A DNA stretch of 6,065 nt from Clostridia bacterium (lineage in GTDB: Bacteria > Bacillota > Clostridia > Oscillospirales > CAG-272): positions 1 through 6,065 of the forward strand of contig JAFOAB010000254.1 of NCBI GenBank assembly GCA_017382555.1, in the 5' to 3' direction. Under the pieces are notes generated by a model that did not search any database, was not told the origin of the DNA, and was given only the letters and a program-made list of their open reading frames with translations. Of this stretch, positions 1-4,696 are shown in pieces. Position numbers and translations under genes: made by a program. Position 1 is the stretch's first letter, and the number at the start of each line of letters is the position of its first letter.

Positions 1-596
1 AGGTCGGTGGTACCGTCCACCTTTGCCGCAAGGTAAAGCTCGTTAGGTATCTGCAAGAAATTCTGACGGAGCAGATAAATGTAGAACACGCTGACGAGGA
101 AAGGAACGATAAGTACGGTGTAGGTATTGAGCCAACCTAGCTTGTAAACGGTTGCGTAGTTGGTGATCGTGAAAAGCTCTCCGGGGATCATCATCGTTCC
201 GAGCAGCGCCGCAAAGAGTGCGTTCTTGCCCTTGAACTCAAGACGTGCAAAGGCAAAGGCGGAAAGAACGGTGATTACAAGCGAAAGAATGGTAGAAACG
301 ATTCCGACGTATGCGGTGTTGAGGAAAAGTCTGCCGAGGCTTGCGGTTGTAAACGCCTCTGCGTAGTTTGAGAGGAAAATTTTCTTCGGCCAGAAGGTAG
401 GGATGGTAAGATTGTACTCGGAGAGAGATTTAAGAGATGAAATAACCATCCAATAGAACGGGAAAATAACGATAAGAGCCATAAACACGAGGAAGGCATA
501 CACAAGTGTTTTAAAGAACACCTGAGTTATACCTTGACTGACAGAAAGGGCTTTAACGTTTCTTTCCTTCATAACGGTTGTATTTTTATTAGCCAT
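1..596 (-). CDS. Carbohydrate ABC transporter permease, MalG/UgpE type (3' end cut by window)
   Basis: Second membrane subunit of a CUT1-type sugar importer; 198 residues are visible and the gene runs off the window at base 1. Hydrophobic segments by eye: about 30-53 (followed by the typical FPFYWM...SSLKS sequence of MalG-like proteins), 88-116, 124-140 and 157-178. The visible part ends inside the EAA loop that contacts the ATPase (residues 186-196, ELYLAAKVDGT), so the last two helices, roughly 75-80 residues, are missing. The ATG at 596 is chosen because GAGGTG lies 4 nt upstream (601-606); the next Met, residue 9, has no ribosome-binding site. It starts 10 nt after the stop of the first permease, so the two are surely co-transcribed. 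The sugar cannot be read from the sequence. Confidence 0.93.
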   Translation of the reverse strand, partial: MANKNTTVMKERNVKALSVSQGITQVFFKTLVYAFLVFMALIVIFPFYWMVISSLKSLSEYNLTIPTFWPKKIFLSNYAEAFTTASLGRLFLNTAYVGIVSTILSLVITVLSAFAFARLEFKGKNALFAALLGTMMIPGELFTITNYATVYKLGWLNTYTVLIVPFLVSVFYIYLLRQNFLQIPNELYLAAKVDGTTD

Positions 597-600
597 GCCG

Positions 601-606
601 CACCTC
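601..606 (-). promoter_or_regulatory. Shine-Dalgarno sequence of second permease
   Basis: AAGAGGTG on the minus strand; its GAGGTG core ends 4 nt before the ATG at 596 and overlaps the end of the upstream permease gene by one base. It fixes the start of the second permease and supports translation from the same transcript. Confidence 0.8.
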
Positions 607-1551
607 TTAATAATGAACTCGCTTCTTACTTATCTGCAGGTTTATCATCGTGACGACGAAGATAATCGCGAACAGGATAAGCGCAGCGGCACTTGCTTGA
701 CCGTAATTCATCTTGGGAAGCGCATCGTAAATATAACCTACGATGGTGTTAAGTCTTCTGGGAGCGCCTGCAGGACCCATATCCTCACCGAAGATACCGA
801 CGATGCTGGAATATTCCTTAAAGCCGCCGATAAAGCCGGTTATGATTACGTATGCAAGCATAGGGGAAAGCAGCGGAACGGTGATGCGTGTGAACACGCG
901 GCTCTTGGGCGTTCCGTCAACCTTCGCGGCATCGTAATACTGCTTGTTAACACTCTGAAGACCGCCAAGAAGAACGAGGATCTTGAAAGGAAGAGCGTTC
1001 CAAACGATGTAAACCACCATTACGGTCATATTTGCCCAGTAGCTTGAGCCTGCATTGATCCAGTTGATGGGCTCGCCGCCAAAGAGCTGAATAAAGTTAT
1101 TTATAATACCTGCGGTTATTATAATATCGTGACCGTCGGTACCCATATTACCTACGATGTTAAACATAGCGGCAAATACCATACCGATAGCAATGGAGTT
1201 GGTTACGTAAGGAAGAAAGAAAATAGTCTGCAGGGTCTTCTTAAATACCTTAATGGAATTAAGCGCAACAGCAATAAGAAGAGCAAGGAAGGTAGAGATC
1301 GGTACCGTAAGTACGCAAAGAAGCATGGTGTTATAAAGGCTTGTTTTAAAGGAGGTGAAGCTGATAACCTTGGTAAAGTTACCGATACCGAACTTAAAGC
1401 TTGCACCGCCAACGATGGCAAGACCGTTATATCCCTCCATAAAGGCCATTCTTACCGTATTGATGATGGGCCAAACGGTGAAGACGAGCAGTAAAACTAT
1501 GGCGGGAAGCAGATAAAGCCAAGCCTTCCACTGTTGTTTACTGTCTACCAT
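607..1551 (-). CDS. Carbohydrate ABC transporter permease, MalF/UgpA type
   Basis: First membrane subunit of a CUT1-type sugar importer, 314 residues, a normal full length for the family. Six hydrophobic segments fit the family fold: about 10-32, 72-98, 106-135, 172-198, 229-252 and 285-305. The cytoplasmic EAA loop, which docks on the ATPase, lies at about 205-229 (YYDAAKVDGT followed by ITVPLLSP). The region at 257-275 (DMGPAGAPRRLNTIVGYIY) matches the GGP...T.V.YIY stretch before the last helix of MalF-like permeases. The ATG at 1551 lies 1 nt after the ATPase stop codon and is preceded by GAGGTG with a 7-nt spacer that sits inside the last ATPase codons, which suggests translational coupling. 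The long first periplasmic loop of E. coli MalF is absent, as in UgpA-type proteins. Substrate unknown. Confidence 0.95.
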   Translation of the reverse strand: MVDSKQQWKAWLYLLPAIVLLLVFTVWPIINTVRMAFMEGYNGLAIVGGASFKFGIGNFTKVISFTSFKTSLYNTMLLCVLTVPISTFLALLIAVALNSIKVFKKTLQTIFFLPYVTNSIAIGMVFAAMFNIVGNMGTDGHDIIITAGIINNFIQLFGGEPINWINAGSSYWANMTVMVVYIVWNALPFKILVLLGGLQSVNKQYYDAAKVDGTPKSRVFTRITVPLLSPMLAYVIITGFIGGFKEYSSIVGIFGEDMGPAGAPRRLNTIVGYIYDALPKMNYGQASAAALILFAIIFVVTMINLQISKKRVHY

Positions 1552-1552
1552 A

Positions 1553-2656
1553 TTACTTCACCTCGTAACGGATTCTTTCCTCGGTCTCTCTATCGAAGAG
1601 GAAGAACTTATGGGGCTTTACGCGATACTTAACAACACCGGCACTAAGGTCGACCTTGTTATCGGCATCAATAATGGAACGGATAACGGGATTAACTGAA
1701 GCGGGATTCTTGGAAACCACACTAACGTCACGTCCCATAACCTCAACGTTGGAAAGCTCGCAGCTGAGAGGACCGTTATCGTCAAGCTCGAAGCCCTCGG
1801 GACGAATACCGATGTATACCTCCCTATCCTCAACGCCGGAAATTTCAAGAACTGCCTCGTCACCGATATAGACCTTACCGCCCTCAACCTTACCGGCAAG
1901 AACGTTAATGGGGGGAGTGCCGAGGAACTTTGCAACGAACAAATTCACGGGATCGTCATAAACGTCCTGAGGCTTACCGGTCTGCTGTACAACACCAAGC
2001 TTCATAACGACGATCATATCGGAAATGCTCATCGCCTCCTCCTGGTCGTGGGTTACGAACACGGTGGTAATACCGGTTTCCTTCTGAATGCGGCGAATCT
2101 CCTCGCGGGTCTGGAGACGGAGACGCGCATCAAGGTTACTGAGAGGCTCGTCGAGAAGAAGAACGCGGGGCATCTTTACGAGCGCGCGCGCAATAGCAAC
2201 TCTCTGCTGCTGACCGCCGGAAAGCTCGCTGGGCTTTCTTTCCATAAGCTCGTCGATCTGAACAAGCTTTGCAGCCTCGTGAGCGCGCTCAAGCATATCA
2301 GCCTTGCTGAGCTTGTCCGCACCCTTGAGATTCTGCAGAGGGAAAAGAATGTTCTGCAGAACGGTCATATGAGGATAAAGCGCATAGTTCTGGAATACAA
2401 GACCAATACCTCTGTTCTCCGTGGAAATCTCGGTAACGTCATCATCGCCGAAGAAGATTCTTCCGCCCGTAGGCTTCTGAAGGCCGCTTATCATATAAAG
2501 CGTAGTGCTTTTTCCGCAACCGGAAGGACCGAGAAGGCCGATAAGCTTACCGTCGGGAATCTCGAGATTGAAATCGCTAACTGCGACTACGTCGTTTCCG
2601 GCCTTCTTATCACGGTTCGGAAACACCTTTGTAAGATTTTGCAGTACTACTTTCAT
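1553..2656 (-). CDS. Carbohydrate ABC transporter ATP-binding protein, UgpC/MsmK/MalK family
   Basis: Cytoplasmic ATPase that powers sugar import; 367 residues, the usual length of the MalK group. Visible motifs: Walker A GPSGCGKS (43-50), Q-loop Gln89 in VFQNYALYPHMTV, signature LSGGQ (145-149), Walker B LLLDE (166-170), D-loop SNLDA, and switch His203 in VTHDQEEA. From about residue 235 a C-terminal OB/TOBE-type regulatory domain follows, including the typical GIRPEGFEL (about 282-290), which separates this group from short exporter ATPases. The ATG at 2656 is preceded by AAAGGG with a 5-nt spacer. The gene begins 29 nt after the RDD gene stop and ends 1 nt before the first permease. In many Firmicutes one MsmK-type ATPase serves several sugar importers and is encoded alone; here it is encoded with two permeases. 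All catalytic residues appear intact. Which sugar is carried is unknown. Confidence 0.97.
   Translation of the reverse strand: MKVVLQNLTKVFPNRDKKAGNDVVAVSDFNLEIPDGKLIGLLGPSGCGKSTTLYMISGLQKPTGGRIFFGDDDVTEISTENRGIGLVFQNYALYPHMTVLQNILFPLQNLKGADKLSKADMLERAHEAAKLVQIDELMERKPSELSGGQQQRVAIARALVKMPRVLLLDEPLSNLDARLRLQTREEIRRIQKETGITTVFVTHDQEEAMSISDMIVVMKLGVVQQTGKPQDVYDDPVNLFVAKFLGTPPINVLAGKVEGGKVYIGDEAVLEISGVEDREVYIGIRPEGFELDDNGPLSCELSNVEVMGRDVSVVSKNPASVNPVIRSIIDADNKVDLSAGVVKYRVKPHKFFLFDRETEERIRYEVK
1559..1564 (-). promoter_or_regulatory. Shine-Dalgarno sequence of first permease, inside the ATPase gene end
   Basis: GAGGTG on the minus strand, 7 nt before the ATG at 1551. It encodes part of the final Glu-Val-Lys of the ATPase, so a ribosome finishing the ATPase passes directly over this site. 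This supports coupled translation of ATPase and permease. Confidence 0.8.
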
Positions 2657-2685
2657 GTTTACCCTTTCCTTATATGTGGAATTAT

Positions 2686-3447
2686 TTAATAATCTGAGTT
2701 TGCAACACGCTCTGCGTGCAGCTTGTTTTTATACTCGAGCAGCTCCTCGGAGCTGTTGAATATCCTTTGCAGGCTCATATCCACGACCGCAGTTGATGCA
2801 ATAAGATCGTGAATAAGAGAATTACTTTGCGTTGCGGATATAATAACGATTTCCGCAATAAGTAACGCAAAAACGATTAAAAGTCCTGCAAGACCCGTTG
2901 CACCGAATATAAGCATAATCAAAATATAAATGGGCACCATCAACTCAATCGTGAACTTACCGAAAACAGAGCGAACAAATAGCTGGAAGGTCGAGACCTT
3001 AACGCAATCCGATCTGACAAGACAAAGTGCAAAAACCTTTTTGCCGACCGTTTGTCCGTTCTTCAAAATAAGAGGAACGACGAATTCAAGCAAAATTACG
3101 GATGCAAGCAACGAAAGAGTAACGATTAGGATGGAAAGCGTCACAACCATATTATAGGTATATACAAGCTCATCATCGGAATTTAAAGCATCGGAGGCGG
3201 CTTGATAAGCCGATTTTTCCTCTTCCGTCAATAGCTCGAATTCCTCGGCGGTAATGCCGAATTTCACACCGTACTCAAGCTCATATTCGTTATAAGCCGC
3301 ATTTAGCTCATCGGAATACGAATCATAACCGAAAACGTATGATAAAACGAATGCAACGGCAGTTGCGAGTATGCACAAAAGAATAGCATCCAACAATCCT
3401 GCGCCGAAACGCTTCAAAAAGCTTGCCTTACGAATGCATAGATCCAC
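2686..3447 (-). CDS. RDD-family membrane protein
   Basis: Small integral membrane protein of the RDD family, whose biochemical role is mostly unknown (some members are linked to ion transport or stress tolerance). With the GTG start at 3447 it has 253 residues. RDD landmarks: KRFGAGLLDAIL with Arg13 and Asp20 at the start of helix 1 (about 15-40); NGQTVGKK (130-137) after helix 2 (about 100-128); a long hydrophobic stretch at about 167-203, probably two helices; and IHDLIAS (212-218) at the end of the domain. Between helices 1 and 2 lies a loop of about 58 residues that is strongly acidic and Tyr-rich, probably outside the cell. The frame stays open up to a GTG at 3468, but that start would sit about 7 nt from the predicted transcription start and has no ribosome-binding site, so I prefer 3447. 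The ABC ATPase gene follows after 29 nt, probably in the same transcript. Confidence 0.9.
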   Translation of the reverse strand: MDLCIRKASFLKRFGAGLLDAILLCILATAVAFVLSYVFGYDSYSDELNAAYNEYELEYGVKFGITAEEFELLTEEEKSAYQAASDALNSDDELVYTYNMVVTLSILIVTLSLLASVILLEFVVPLILKNGQTVGKKVFALCLVRSDCVKVSTFQLFVRSVFGKFTIELMVPIYILIMLIFGATGLAGLLIVFALLIAEIVIISATQSNSLIHDLIASTAVVDMSLQRIFNSSEELLEYKNKLHAERVANSDY

Positions 3448-3453
3448 GCAATG

Positions 3454-3463
3454 CACCACCCTT
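3454..3463 (-). promoter_or_regulatory. Shine-Dalgarno sequence deciding the RDD gene start
   Basis: AAGGGTGGTG on the minus strand, ending 6 nt before the GTG at 3447. It resembles AAGGAGGTG with a small change in the middle. Of the in-frame GTG codons (3468, 3459, 3456, 3447), only 3447 has such a site at a normal distance. Confidence 0.55.
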
Positions 3464-3481
3464 CGCACAACATTTCATTTT

Positions 3482-3510
3482 ATTATAACATAAGAGTTTC
3501 GAAAATTCCA
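3482..3510 (-). promoter_or_regulatory. Extended -10 promoter for the RDD gene (possibly RDD plus ABC operon)
   Basis: On the minus strand TGTTATAAT (3490-3482) is a perfect extended -10 element of the housekeeping sigma factor. At 17 nt upstream stands TGGAAT (3510-3505), a weak -35 with 3 of 6 matches, which an extended -10 can tolerate. Transcription should begin near 3475, giving a leader of about 28 nt with a ribosome-binding site before the GTG at 3447. Confidence 0.6.
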
Positions 3511-3521
3511 TAGTAATTTCG
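3500..3521. repeat. Imperfect inverted repeat over the -35 region of the RDD promoter
   Basis: CGAAAATT (3500-3507) and AATTTCG (3515-3521) can pair as a 7-bp stem with one bulged base around a 7-nt loop. It directly follows the stop codon of the fusion gene and covers the proposed -35. It lacks a GC-rich stem and a following T-run on the minus strand, so it does not look like an intrinsic terminator. It could be an operator half-site pair, or chance in AT-rich DNA. Confidence 0.3.
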
Positions 3522-3523
3522 AT

Positions 3524-4639
3524 TTATTTATCAAAAGATGGCAAGAAACCGACAATTTCTTCAACTGCATTTTCGATATCATTATGTCTTACGGAGTAAT
3601 CGCAGATCTGTTCGTTATGCTTTTCGTTATCTATGGCGAGAATGCGCTTGACCTTTTCGTCAGTTGGCGCACTTCTCTCAATAATTGAAGAGATAAGTGA
3701 CTTTTTATCCTTGCCTACGTAAACCATAATAACGTTATCAAAATGCGTCTTCATTGCCATAGCGCCGCAAATATCCATAACGGTTATTACGTTCTTCCCT
3801 CTTCTGAGAATATCATCAACGTCGGAGAAGCGAGAGCCGTAGAAATTATTTGCATAATTGGTTATCTCAAAAAGCTCGCCCGCATCCTGCATTTTGTGGA
3901 ATTCACGTAGAGAAACGTGATGGAATCTATCATTATCCTTGGATACCCTTGCGGTGGTGTAGCTGATAAGACGCTCGAATGATTCCGTTTTTTCGCAAAC
4001 TGCAGACGCAATTTCGTTTTTACCGCTACCCGTAGGGCCGACAAGAACAACTATACCGGGCTTATCGGATATAACGGGCGCGCGCTTTACGCTGTAGCTT
4101 TCGGCAATAACCTCAACAAGCTTCAAAAACTCGTCGTAATTGTTTACGGAAAGCATACCGGTTGCCTCAGTGTTCCACGGACGACGCATAAGTATGGGAT
4201 ATGCCGCCATCGAATCAAGCACGTTATGCATACCGTCATCAAACAGAATATCAACGTCGATTTTATCCTTGCGTGAGCCCATGTAAATATGATCGTGCGG
4301 AATTTCCGGGAACTCCTCCATTATACGAAGCGCACGAATGCTCATAAACTGCGGATATACGGACGTGGATACAAACACCTCGGTCATCTGAGAAAGCTTG
4401 CGTACAAATTCCTTTGCACCCTCGATCACGGGCTGATTTTTATAAAACTCCGGATCGTTAAAAAATTCAAAAATCACGTCATCACGTGTCCCGAGCTTAC
4501 CCCATCTGTCCACTTCCCTAATGGTTAGAGGGGGATCGAATTTATATTTCTCATTTGCAAGCCGAATTGCATACGGCACGCACTCCATCAATAGATCGTC
4601 CACGTCAAGCGCGGTAGAAAGTCTGTATTTCCTTTTCAA
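3524..4639 (-). CDS. Two-domain protein: HAD-type 5'-nucleotidase (NT5C-like) fused to a guanylate-kinase-like domain
   Basis: Predicted cytoplasmic protein of 371 residues with two opposing phosphate-transfer domains. Residues about 5-180 resemble cytosolic 5'(3')-deoxyribonucleotidases of the HAD superfamily: motif I LDVDD (nucleophile Asp12, acid/base Asp14), motif II VSTS (90-93), Lys124/Lys126 in SRKDK as motif III, and motif IV ILFDDG (Asp134, Asp135). Residues about 194-370 resemble guanylate kinase: P-loop GPTGSGKN (201-208), SYTTAR (226-231), FHHVSLREFHKM, GELFE (254-258), FYGS (266-269), MDICGA (288-293) and lid arginines Arg322 and Arg332. The last P-loop residue is Asn where Ser, Thr or Gly is usual, and the GMP-recognition loop is shortened, so the kinase substrate may not be GMP. 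The TTG at 4639 is preferred over an upstream TTG at 4666 because GAGGAG lies 8 nt before it. Domain calls are from motif reading; the joint function is inference. Confidence 0.85.
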   Translation of the reverse strand: MKRKYRLSTALDVDDLLMECVPYAIRLANEKYKFDPPLTIREVDRWGKLGTRDDVIFEFFNDPEFYKNQPVIEGAKEFVRKLSQMTEVFVSTSVYPQFMSIRALRIMEEFPEIPHDHIYMGSRKDKIDVDILFDDGMHNVLDSMAAYPILMRRPWNTEATGMLSVNNYDEFLKLVEVIAESYSVKRAPVISDKPGIVVLVGPTGSGKNEIASAVCEKTESFERLISYTTARVSKDNDRFHHVSLREFHKMQDAGELFEITNYANNFYGSRFSDVDDILRRGKNVITVMDICGAMAMKTHFDNVIMVYVGKDKKSLISSIIERSAPTDEKVKRILAIDNEKHNEQICDYSVRHNDIENAVEEIVGFLPSFDK

Positions 4640-4647
4640 GCCATCAA

Positions 4648-4653
4648 CTCCTC
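4648..4653 (-). promoter_or_regulatory. Shine-Dalgarno sequence deciding the TTG start of the fusion gene
   Basis: GAGGAG on the minus strand with an 8-nt spacer to the TTG at 4639. An ATG at 4644 is out of frame, and the in-frame TTG at 4666 has no ribosome-binding site, so translation most likely begins at 4639 with Met-Lys-Arg-Lys. Confidence 0.7.
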
Positions 4654-4656
4654 GGT

Positions 4657-4696
4657 AATTATACAAAAATAATCAAAATTCGTTTTTTGTATAATT
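4657..4696. repeat. 13-bp perfect inverted repeat between amidohydrolase and fusion genes
   Basis: AATTATACAAAAA (4657-4669) and TTTTTGTATAATT (4684-4696) are exact reverse complements separated by 14 nt. The right arm touches the amidohydrolase stop codon (4696-4698). Each arm holds a TATAAT box, one per strand. The stem has only one G-C pair and no T-run beyond it, so it is a poor terminator; an operator dyad or a weak hairpin is more likely. Confidence 0.6.
4658..4663 (-). promoter_or_regulatory. Possible -10 box for the fusion gene
   Basis: TATAAT on the minus strand, inside the left arm of the inverted repeat. No good -35 is seen 16-18 nt upstream, and a start about 7 nt downstream (near 4651) would fall inside the ribosome-binding site, leaving a leader of only about 12 nt. 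The match is perfect but the geometry is poor, so this is tentative. Confidence 0.25.

Noticed and set aside
1350..1358. A perfect AAAGGAGGT-like Shine-Dalgarno sequence on the plus strand
   Set aside because: It is the reverse complement of the codons for Thr-Ser-Phe-Lys in the first permease, and no credible plus-strand gene begins after it.
595..1494. Plus-strand open frames of 150 and 121 codons opposite the first permease
   Set aside because: The products are low-complexity, charged and unlike any family I recognise, while the minus strand encodes a full MalF-type permease with an EAA loop.
2048..2689. A 213-codon open frame on the plus strand opposite the ABC ATPase
   Set aside because: The minus-strand ATPase has every ABC motif across this region; the plus frame has no recognisable domain and is a by-product of codon bias.
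2706..2718. Short GC-containing hairpin CACGC-TCT-GCGTG near the end of the RDD gene
   Set aside because: The 5-bp stem lies inside the coding sequence (Leu-His-Ala-Glu-Arg-Val) and has no T-run after it, so it does not act as an intrinsic terminator by sequence.
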